Source: Hymenobacter sp. IS2118 | Lineage (GTDB): Bacteria > Bacteroidota > Bacteroidia > Cytophagales > Hymenobacteraceae | Length of the DNA: 64,000 bases | Direction: 5' to 3' | NCBI RefSeq assembly: GCF_000715495.1 | Contig: NZ_JNLX01000131.1 | Coordinates: 62,001 to 126,000 of the forward strand | Shown here: positions 57,535-64,000 of the stretch, in pieces | Position numbering within the stretch: the stretch's first letter is position 1 | How the letters are laid out: the number at the start of each line of letters is the position of its first letter | Position numbers and translations under genes: made by a program | Notes under the pieces: generated by a model | Told to the model about the DNA's origin: nothing | The model's input: only the letters and a program-made list of their open reading frames with translations | Databases searched by the model: none

Positions 57535-59577
57535 CTACACGACGCCGCTGCCGTTGCGCACGGCCTTGCTGGGCTGCATGAGGGCGAGGCTGCCATCGGC
57601 GTTTTCGGCCATCAGGAGCATGCCTTGGCTTTGGATGCCTTTGATTTCGCGTGGCGCCAGGTTGAGCAGCACTTGCACCTGTTGCCCAATCAGGGCTTCG
57701 GGGTTGAAATGCTCGGCGATACCGCTCACAATGGTGCGCTGCTCCAGGCCGAGGTCCATGGTGAGTTTGAGGAGCTTTTTGGTTTTGGCTACTTTTTCGG
57801 CGGCGACGATGGTGCCCACGCGCAAATCCATTTGCCCGAATTCATCGAACGATACATCGGCTTTGGCGGGCGCGACGGGCGTATTGGCTAGCTGGTTTTC
57901 CTTTTTTGTATCGAGCAGTTTTTGCACCTGAGCTTCCACAGTGGCGTCTTCAATTTTACCAAATAGCAGCGCAGCTTCGCGCAGCTGGTGCCCAGCTGGT
58001 AGTGCATCGGCACGGCCGGCACTGGCCCAGTTACCCAAGTCAATGTTGAGCATGGTGGCCAGCTTCTGAGCCGATTCGGGCAGGAACGGCTCTAGCAGCG
58101 GCGCCAGCGCGGCGGCTATTTGCAACGCCACGTGCAGCACAGTGCCGGTGCGCGCCACGTCGGTTTTAATGAGGTGCCAAGGCTGGGTTTCGGCCAGGTA
58201 TTTATTGCCCAGACGCGCCAGGTTCAACACTTCGGCCAGCGCATCGCGGAACCGATAGTTTTCTATTAACTCACCGATTTTAGCGGGGAATACCGCGAGC
58301 TGCGCAAAAGCATCCTCATCGATGGCCGTTAATTCGCCGAGGGCGGGCACTTTGCCTTCGAAAAATTTGTGCGTGAGCACGGCCGCGCGGTTCACAAAAT
58401 TACCCAGCGTCGCCACCAACTCGTTATTGTTGCGCGCCTGAAAATCTTTCCAGGTAAAATCATTGTCTTTGTTTTCGGGCGCATTGGCGCACAGCACATA
58501 GCGCAGCACATCGGCCTGACCGGGGAAGTCCTGCAAATATTCGTGCAGCCACACGGCCCAATTGCGCGAGGTGCTGATTTTATCGCCCTCGAGGTTCAGG
58601 AATTCATTGGCGGGCACGTTGTCCGGCAGAATAAATTCGCCGTGTGCTTTCAGCATCACGGGGAAAATAATGCAGTGGAAAACGATGTTGTCCTTGCCGA
58701 TGAAATGCACGAGTTTGGAGCCCTCGTCTTTCCAATACAATTCCCATTCCTCCGGAAAGGCTTCTTTGGTGGCCGAGATGTAGCCAATAGGCGCATCAAA
58801 CCACACGTAGAGCACTTTGCCTTCGGCGCCGGGCACCGGTACGGGCACGCCCCAATCGAGGTCGCGCGTGACGGCGCGCGGGTGCAGTCCTTGGTCAATC
58901 CAGGATTTGCACTGGCCGTACACGTTGGTTTTCCAGTCGTTTTTGTGGCCTTCTATTATCCATTCGCGCAGCCAGGGCTCGTATTGGTCGAGCGGCAGAA
59001 ACCAGTGCTTGGTGTCGCGCAAAATGGGGTGCGCTCCGCTCAGCATGCTGCGCGGACTAATTAATTCGGTGGGACTGAGCGAGGTGCCGCACCGCTCGCA
59101 CTGGTCGCCGTAGGCATTTTCGTTGCCGCAATTGGGGCAGGTACCCACAATGTAGCGGTCGGCCAGAAACTGCTGGGCCTGCTCGTCGAAATATTGCTGC
59201 GTAGTTTGTTCAATGAACTGTCCCGCGTTGTTCAACTTGGTGAAAAACGCACTGGAAACCTCCGCGTGCGTGGCCGAGGAAGTGCGCGAATACACATCGA
59301 ACGACACATTGAAATCCTGAAACGAGTCGCGAATCAGCGCATGGTATTTATCAACGACCTGCTGCGGGGTGACGCCTTCTTTCTGAGCCCGGATGGTAAT
59401 GGGAACGCCGTGTTCGTCGGAGCCGCAGATAAATTTTACATCGCGCCCAGCGGAGCGCAGGTAGCGGACGTAAATATCCGCAGGCAAGTATACCCCGGCT
59501 AAATGCCCGATGTGAACCGGACCATTGGCATAAGGCAAAGCAGCGGTAACTGTGTAACGTTTAGGAAGAAGCGACAT
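57535..59577 (-). CDS. metG: Methionyl-tRNA synthetase with C-terminal tRNA-binding domain
   Basis: 680 residues. The class I HIGH motif is in [19 protein letters not shown] and the KMSKS loop is the variant [13 protein letters not shown] four-cysteine zinc knuckle ([18 protein letters not shown]) is about residues 145-162. The last about 110 residues are the EMAP/OB tRNA-binding domain ([18 protein letters not shown]). It charges initiator and elongator tRNA-Met. Start ATG 59577; no clear -7 element was found upstream. Confidence 0.98.
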   Translation of the reverse strand: MSLLPKRYTVTAALPYANGPVHIGHLAGVYLPADIYVRYLRSAGRDVKFICGSDEHGVPITIRAQKEGVTPQQVVDKYHALIRDSFQDFNVSFDVYSRTSSATHAEVSSAFFTKLNNAGQFIEQTTQQYFDEQAQQFLADRYIVGTCPNCGNENAYGDQCERCGTSLSPTELISPRSMLSGAHPILRDTKHWFLPLDQYEPWLREWIIEGHKNDWKTNVYGQCKSWIDQGLHPRAVTRDLDWGVPVPVPGAEGKVLYVWFDAPIGYISATKEAFPEEWELYWKDEGSKLVHFIGKDNIVFHCIIFPVMLKAHGEFILPDNVPANEFLNLEGDKISTSRNWAVWLHEYLQDFPGQADVLRYVLCANAPENKDNDFTWKDFQARNNNELVATLGNFVNRAAVLTHKFFEGKVPALGELTAIDEDAFAQLAVFPAKIGELIENYRFRDALAEVLNLARLGNKYLAETQPWHLIKTDVARTGTVLHVALQIAAALAPLLEPFLPESAQKLATMLNIDLGNWASAGRADALPAGHQLREAALLFGKIEDATVEAQVQKLLDTKKENQLANTPVAPAKADVSFDEFGQMDLRVGTIVAAEKVAKTKKLLKLTMDLGLEQRTIVSGIAEHFNPEALIGQQVQVLLNLAPREIKGIQSQGMLLMAENADGSLALMQPSKAVRNGSGVV

Positions 59578-59737
59578 GAAAAATCAAGAAATAAAACAGA
59601 AAACCACTTTCTGTTTTTCGAAACAATTAAGAAAATATTACGCTGTAATTTGCCCGAAGCGCAAGAGAAAAACAGAATAAAAAGCGAATGGGTATCAACA
59701 AAAAAACGAAGCGAACCGTTTGACACTTAATTCATTT

Positions 59738-59745
59738 TATATTTG
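59738..59745 (+). promoter_or_regulatory. Bacteroidota -7 element of the Lys/Ala-rich protein gene
   Basis: TATATTTG, exact match, with a TTG at 59720-59722 spaced 15 bases, shorter than usual. The gene starts 77 bases downstream. Confidence 0.5.
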
Positions 59746-59821
59746 AGCCTAATGAATTAATATTTCTCTTTGAAACAGGAGTAGTACTTCACCTCAAACC
59801 CTTCACTAACCATTTTTTCTA

Positions 59822-60556
59822 ATGAAAAAACCTGCTTCTCCGAAAAAGACGGAAAAACGCGCAAAAGCTACGCCCGAAGAAAAGTCGGTTCGTAAATCAG
59901 CGAAAAAAGCTGGCCGGGCCGCCACTCTCCTGAACGACGACCGCGCCGATAACAAGGCCTCGCAGAAGAAAACGCTTAAAACGGCTGCTAAGCAACTGCA
60001 AAAGGAGCTTAACAAGCGCATGAACGAAGTGGTGACTCGCATTCGCAAAGAAACGAAAGCCAAGCTGAAAGAAGTAGTAAAAGAAGCCACCCGCCGCCTC
60101 GATGGCGACACGGAGCGCATGTTTGAGCAAGCCTTGCACACCATCGTGCGCCATTACGACTCCGTAGCGGGCGGCACCGGTACCGATGTTACCGAGCCGG
60201 CCCCCGAGGCCGCGGCCAGCCCGGCAGCTCGTAGCACCAGAAAAGGACAAACCCTGAACAAGGACGGCACCCCCCGTAAAGCCCGCGCCACCGCCTCTAC
60301 CGATGAGGATGCCACGGCTGACGCCCCCAAAACCCGTGGCCGCAAGCCCACCACTACGGCCAAGGCAGCCGGTGCCCGTCGCGGCCCTAAAGCCGCTGCC
60401 GATGCGGCCCCCGCAACGCGCCGTGGCCCCAAGCCTGGCACGCCCGCTACCGGCGCCCGCCGTGGTCCCAAGCCCCGCGCCGTGGCTGCCTCAGAACCCG
60501 CTACCGACGCGGTAGACTCGGCCGATAGCGCCAATACCGGCGAAGTAGGCGCGTAG
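59822..60556 (+). CDS. Lysine/alanine-rich, histone-H1-like or AT-hook-like protein
   Basis: 244 residues, extremely basic N-terminal half and low-complexity C-terminal half. About 1-60 is Lys/Arg/Ala-rich; about 55-125 is a coiled-coil-like helical stretch (KQLQKELNKRMNEVVTRIRK). The tail (about 155-225) carries repeated basic tripeptides: TRGRKP, ARRGPKA, TRRGPKPG, ARRGPKPR, similar to AT-hook cores. It may be a nucleoid-associated DNA-binding protein. The acidic last 15 residues are unusual. No family is recognised. It has its own promoter and terminator. Confidence 0.75.
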   Translation: MKKPASPKKTEKRAKATPEEKSVRKSAKKAGRAATLLNDDRADNKASQKKTLKTAAKQLQKELNKRMNEVVTRIRKETKAKLKEVVKEATRRLDGDTERMFEQALHTIVRHYDSVAGGTGTDVTEPAPEAAASPAARSTRKGQTLNKDGTPRKARATASTDEDATADAPKTRGRKPTTTAKAAGARRGPKAAADAAPATRRGPKPGTPATGARRGPKPRAVAASEPATDAVDSADSANTGEVGA

Positions 60557-60578
60557 TTTTTTTGCCGCTCCCGCTAAC

Positions 60579-60621
60579 AGCAAAAAGCCCGCCCCATTAA
60601 TTTGGGGCGGGCTTTTTGCTG
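60579..60621. terminator. Bidirectional intrinsic terminator
   Basis: Stem AGCAAAAAGCCCGCCCCA with the exact complement around TTAATT, between the convergent Lys/Ala-rich gene and the lipoprotein gene. Confidence 0.95.
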
Positions 60622-60652
60622 CTATTGCAGGCAGCCGGCTGGCCGGTTTCCA

Positions 60653-61021
60653 CTAAGGGCGCGGTGGCGGCGGGGGCAACGTATTCACGGGCGCGTCATA
60701 GTTCAGCCGCTGAATGCGCGTGGCCGGAGCAGTGTTGTTGGGGTCGTTGGAATTGACGTTTTCAATGCGCTTTTGGCGGTTGATGTCGGCCGCCTGCTCG
60801 CCGAGACGCACCCGGTTGGGCGTGGCATCGGGAACGGCGGAATTGGCGCCCGTGCCGTTGCTGTTGTAGATAGCCCGACGGTCGGCGTCGGTCCGGACTT
60901 CGGTGGGCACAGCGGAGGGCGTGGCCCGTTCGGCGGTTTGTTCGGTGGCCGTGCAACTGGCCAGCAGCCCCAGCGCCAGGACGAAACCCAGCTGCCTGCG
61001 GCAAGTAAAAGCAATGTTCAT
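60653..61021 (-). CDS. Small lipoprotein, hypothetical
   Basis: 122 residues. A signal peptide ends in the lipobox ALGLLASC (Cys23), then a disordered, Ala/Thr/Pro/Asn-rich chain ending in PPPPPRP. No domain is recognised. It probably sits at the outer or inner membrane via its lipid. It lies 76 bases after the DUF3050 gene in the same orientation. Confidence 0.75.
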   Translation of the reverse strand: MNIAFTCRRQLGFVLALGLLASCTATEQTAERATPSAVPTEVRTDADRRAIYNSNGTGANSAVPDATPNRVRLGEQAADINRQKRIENVNSNDPNNTAPATRIQRLNYDAPVNTLPPPPPRP

Positions 61022-61096
61022 GGCCTGTTATGGAAAAAGGCCGCCCACAATGGCGGCCTTCTTCAAACGGCAGACAGGGGCTTGCGGTTGGCGGAA

Positions 61097-61888
61097 TTAC
61101 GCCACTGAGTGATGGACTTTGCCCGTGGGAATACCATTCCACAGCGCCACGCGGGATTCGAGGCATTGAATGGTTGTTTGCTTGCATTCCGCCCACGCAT
61201 CGGGGTTGTGGACGCACAGCTCGCGCACCATTTGCTGGGCCAGGGGGGCGTGCACTTCTTCGTCGAGCTGAATGTGCCGGTCGAGGTAGTACGTAAACGT
61301 GTCGAGCTGGCCCGGAAACCGGTCGCGCAGGTCGCCCACCAGCTGGCGAAACATGGCCGGAATCAAATCTTCGCGGCCAAAGGTGAACGCAGCCGCTACG
61401 AGGTGCGGCTGGCCGCTCCGGATGATGCCAAAGGTGGTTTCAACGAATTGCCGCACAGAATCCGGCACTTGCGCTGCATCCAGGGCCTGCGTCACGCTGC
61501 TGCCGGCCTGCACGGCGGCCACCAGCCGACGGATGGGGCCGGTGTCGGCGCCGCACTCTTCCATGGCCCGCACGTAGAGCTCAAAGTGGCTGGTGGGCTG
61601 CCCTTGGGGGTCCACGTCAGACTCTTCTTCCAGCACGATTTCATTGATGAGGCGCCGCGTGGCCGCATTAGCCGTAGGTACCCACGGCACTTGCACGCAC
61701 GTGAGTTCGCGCTGCAACGCCTTGAGCAGCGACATAAAATCCCAGACGGCAAACACGTGGTGCTCCATAAACGTCCGCAGGTCGGAGATGGTGTGAAGCC
61801 GGTGGTAAAGGTCGTTGTTAAGTAAAAGTTGGCGGGTTTCGGCTACTTCCTGCTGCAGGTAGTCGATGGGGTCGAGCGTAACTTCCAT
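61097..61888 (-). CDS. DUF3050 (heme-oxygenase-like fold) protein
   Basis: 263 residues, all-helical, no signal peptide. Conserved DUF3050 features: LRTFMEHHVFAVWDFMSLLK, NEIVLEEESD and the C-terminal YYLDRHIQLDEEVHAPLAQQ with many His, Glu and Asp residues that look like a di-metal site of the heme-oxygenase-like superfamily. Members of this broader fold act as oxygenases or oxidases; the function here is unknown. It precedes the small lipoprotein gene. Confidence 0.88.
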   Translation of the reverse strand: MEVTLDPIDYLQQEVAETRQLLLNNDLYHRLHTISDLRTFMEHHVFAVWDFMSLLKALQRELTCVQVPWVPTANAATRRLINEIVLEEESDVDPQGQPTSHFELYVRAMEECGADTGPIRRLVAAVQAGSSVTQALDAAQVPDSVRQFVETTFGIIRSGQPHLVAAAFTFGREDLIPAMFRQLVGDLRDRFPGQLDTFTYYLDRHIQLDEEVHAPLAQQMVRELCVHNPDAWAECKQTTIQCLESRVALWNGIPTGKVHHSVA

Positions 61889-61983
61889 GAATGACTTTTT
61901 TTTAATGTATTACTGGTTTAACAGTTGAACTGCTAATTCGGCCTTGACGCAAGTAGCCAAAATCAGCACCCTACCAACGAAAA

Positions 61984-62012
61984 TGCCCCCCGACGTGGAT
62001 TGTCGGGGGGCA
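61984..62012 (-). terminator. Intrinsic terminator of msrB
   Basis: TGCCCCCCGAC pairs with GTCGGGGGGCA; on the reverse strand it is followed by TTTT. It lies 35 bases past the msrB stop. Confidence 0.85.
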
Positions 62013-62046
62013 CTAACAAATCGTGTTTTGAAAAAGCGCGCGGCTT

Positions 62047-62598
62047 TTATTTTTTCTTCTCAAATACCAGTGCGTTGCCGTCCATGCAGTAGCGCTGTCC
62101 GGTGGGTTTGGGGCCGTCGTTGAACACGTGGCCGAGGTGGCCGCCACACTTGGCGCACACAATTTCGTCGCGGCTCATGCCGAAGGTATCGTCCGATGCT
62201 ACTTTTAGGCTGGTGGCCGTGGCGGGCGCGAAAAAGCTGGGCCAGCCGGTGCCGGATTCAAACTTAGTGTCGGAAAAGAACAGCAGGTTGCCATCGGCGG
62301 CGCAGTAATAGCTGCCCTCAGCGTGGTTATCGTGGTATTTACCGGTGAAAGGGCGCTCGGTGCCTTGCTCGCGGAGGATGTAATACTGGTCGGGCGTAAG
62401 CGCCTTTTTCCATTCAGCCTCCGTTTTCTGCACCGGAAACTCATTGGGCTTGCCGGTCACCGGTTTGGGCTGAAAATAGGTTTTGTCCGATACGGTGCGG
62501 GCGGGCGGGGCAGTGTTCGCAGCCACATCACGCTTCTGCGAGCAGGCCGAGTTGAAGGTGAGTGCCGATATTGCTAAAAATAAAAGGGGGAAACGCAT
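62047..62598 (-). CDS. msrB: Peptide-methionine (R)-S-oxide reductase, secreted form
   Basis: 183 residues from ATG 62598 (TTG 62604 discounted). The N-terminus has a lipobox-like SIG peptide (LTFNSAC, Cys about 19), so it is probably a periplasmic lipoprotein. MsrB motifs: FESGTGWPSFFAPA, GGHLGHVFNDGPKPTG and the catalytic Cys in QRYCMDGNALVF. Of the two zinc CxxC pairs, the second (CAKC) is present but the first reads CAAD, so zinc binding may be lost or altered. It repairs oxidised methionine in envelope proteins. Confidence 0.95.
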   Translation of the reverse strand: MRFPLLFLAISALTFNSACSQKRDVAANTAPPARTVSDKTYFQPKPVTGKPNEFPVQKTEAEWKKALTPDQYYILREQGTERPFTGKYHDNHAEGSYYCAADGNLLFFSDTKFESGTGWPSFFAPATATSLKVASDDTFGMSRDEIVCAKCGGHLGHVFNDGPKPTGQRYCMDGNALVFEKKK

Positions 62599-62810
62599 GG
62601 TCAAGGGATGGGGTGAGGTTCAAGGGTTCAACATACGAGGGAGCACCAGGGTTCGGTCGGCCAGGCAGACGAAAAAGGGGCGGGAACCTTACGCCTGGGC
62701 TAAATGATTTAGGGCGACACGCTTGGCCGCCCAACGGGCCACGCGGCCCCGGCTTCGGCGGGGCCCTGGGCAAGCGTTTAGTAAGCCAAGGCTTTACGCC
62801 ATTTTATCCG

Positions 62811-62818
62811 TACCTTTG
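62811..62818 (+). promoter_or_regulatory. Bacteroidota -7 element of typA
   Basis: TACCTTTG, exact match, 20 bases before ATG 62839. Confidence 0.55.
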
Positions 62819-62838
62819 CACCCGCAAAAACAACCCAT

Positions 62839-64000
62839 ATGGCCAACAATATTCGTAACATTGCCATCATCGCTCACGTTGACCACGGCAAGACTACTCT
62901 GGTGGATAAGATTATCCACGCATCCAAGATTTTCGACGCGCACCAGCACTTCGACGACCTGATTCTCGACGACAACCCCTTGGAGCGCGAGCGTGGCATT
63001 ACCATCGTTTCCAAAAACGTATCGGTACGCTACAACGGCACCAAAATCAACATCATCGACACCCCTGGTCACGCCGACTTCGGTGGTGAGGTAGAGCGCG
63101 TGTTGAAGCTGGCCGACGGCGTGCTGCTGCTCGTGGATGCCTTTGAAGGTGCCATGCCGCAGACCCGCTTCGTGCTGGGCAAAGCCATTGCCCTGGGCCT
63201 GAAGCCCATTGTGGTGGTGAACAAAGTGGACAAGGAAAACTGCCGCCCCGACGAGGTGCACGAGCAGGTTTTCGACCTTATGTTTAACCTCGGCGCCTCG
63301 GAAGACCAGCTTGATTTCGTGACCTTGTACGGTTCCTCGAAGCAGGGCTGGATGAGCACCGACTGGAAAGTAAAAACCGACAACCTGATTCCGTTGCTCG
63401 ACGCGGTTATCTCGTCGATTCCCCCCGCGCCGACCCTGGACGGCACGCCCCAGATGCAGATTACCTCGCTCGACTACTCGTCGTTCGTGGGCCGTATCGC
63501 CATTGGCCGCGTGCACCGCGGCACGCTGAAAGAAGGCTCGAACATGAGCCTGATGAAGGCCGACGGCAGCGTCAAGAAAGTAAAAATTCGCGAGCTGCAC
63601 GTCTTTGAAGGCCTCGGCCGCAACAAGGTTTCGGAAGTGAGCAGCGGCGAAATCTGCGCCGTTTCGGGCATCGAAGGCTTCGACATTGGCGACACCCTCG
63701 CCGACAACGACAACCCCGAGCAGCTGGAGCGCATCAGCATCGACGAGCCGACGATGAACATGCTGTTCACCATCAACAACTCGCCGTTCTTCGGTAAGGA
63801 GGGCAAGTTTGTGACCTCGCGTCACCTGCGTGACCGTCTGTTTAAAGAAACTGAGAAGAATCTAGCCCTGCGCGTGGAGGCCACCGACAAAGAGGATACC
63901 TTCCTCGTGTTCGGCCGCGGTATTCTGCACTTGTCGGTACTCATCGAAACGATGCGTCGCGAAGGCTACGAGCTGCAGGTGGGCCAGCCCCAGGTGTTGT
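62839..64000 (+). CDS. typA: Translational GTPase TypA/BipA (partial, runs off the window)
   Basis: 387 codons are present and the frame is open at the edge. G-motifs: AHVDHGKTTL (G1), RERGITI (G2), DTPGHADFGGEVERVL (G3) and NKVD (G4). The second domain (TSLDYSSFVGRIAIGRVHRG) and the start of the EF-G-like domain III (PTMNMLFTINNSPFFGKEGK) follow; the BipA-specific PFFGKEG stretch separates it from LepA and EF-G. BipA is a ribosome-binding GTPase important at low temperature and in stress. The missing part would be about 210 residues. Confidence 0.97.
   Translation, partial: MANNIRNIAIIAHVDHGKTTLVDKIIHASKIFDAHQHFDDLILDDNPLERERGITIVSKNVSVRYNGTKINIIDTPGHADFGGEVERVLKLADGVLLLVDAFEGAMPQTRFVLGKAIALGLKPIVVVNKVDKENCRPDEVHEQVFDLMFNLGASEDQLDFVTLYGSSKQGWMSTDWKVKTDNLIPLLDAVISSIPPAPTLDGTPQMQITSLDYSSFVGRIAIGRVHRGTLKEGSNMSLMKADGSVKKVKIRELHVFEGLGRNKVSEVSSGEICAVSGIEGFDIGDTLADNDNPEQLERISIDEPTMNMLFTINNSPFFGKEGKFVTSRHLRDRLFKETEKNLALRVEATDKEDTFLVFGRGILHLSVLIETMRREGYELQVGQPQVL

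Overview
The window looks like chromosomal DNA from a GC-rich member of the Bacteroidota, most likely Cytophagales close to Hymenobacter. This rests on gene content and signals. There are type IX secretion (T9SS) sorting tails, a PorV/PorQ-like outer-membrane protein, IPExxxVDY and DUF3857 proteins, an atpD-atpC pair with no other ATP synthase genes beside it, and a short epsilon subunit. Many genes are preceded by matches to the Bacteroidota -7 element TAnnTTTG, once with TTG exactly 19 bases upstream. The genus is inferred from general resemblance; no search was run. No prophage, plasmid, transposase or CRISPR array is visible. The DNA is ordinary core chromosome with many short intergenic palindromes and repeats.

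Layout: 0-10 kb holds a DUF1294 fragment, a TM2/SHOCT protein, a DUF4369 lipoprotein-like protein, an MFS transporter and three DUF3857/transglutaminase-fold proteins, two of which have lost the catalytic residues. 10-20 kb is a cell-surface block: a repeat-rich secreted protein, a T9SS cargo protein, a secreted helix-hairpin-helix protein with a probable outer-membrane barrel, a PorV-like protein, a YgjP-type metallopeptidase, yidD and a lipoprotein. 20-36 kb is mostly housekeeping: lgt, a sigma factor with a small membrane partner, nadE, rnc, fabF, acpP, pyk, rpsT, rsmG, a DUF2975/XRE pair and a second sigma factor translationally overlapped by a glycosyltransferase gene.

36-49 kb is rich in glycan genes. 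tgt is followed by a nucleotide-sugar epimerase that diverges from a four-gene operon (DPM1-like GT2, double LAB_N membrane protein, GDPD-like protein, ArnT-like GT). Then come an LptF/G permease, a DMT transporter, ispE and a trio resembling PglC-PglD-PglE of the bacillosamine pathway. 49-64 kb returns to core functions: a PLP-dependent sulfur enzyme, an AI-2E family exporter, atpC-atpD, tRNA-Gln, prs, rplY, pth, metG, a lysine/alanine-rich DNA-binding-like protein, a DUF3050 protein, msrB and the start of typA.

The most interesting items are the HhH/outer-membrane barrel protein, the Arn-like operon that may use a LAB_N protein as flippase, the pseudo-transglutaminase pair, a perfect 16-3-16 palindrome over the promoter of the DUF2975/XRE pair, and repeat elements that supply stop codons or protein ends to neighbouring genes.
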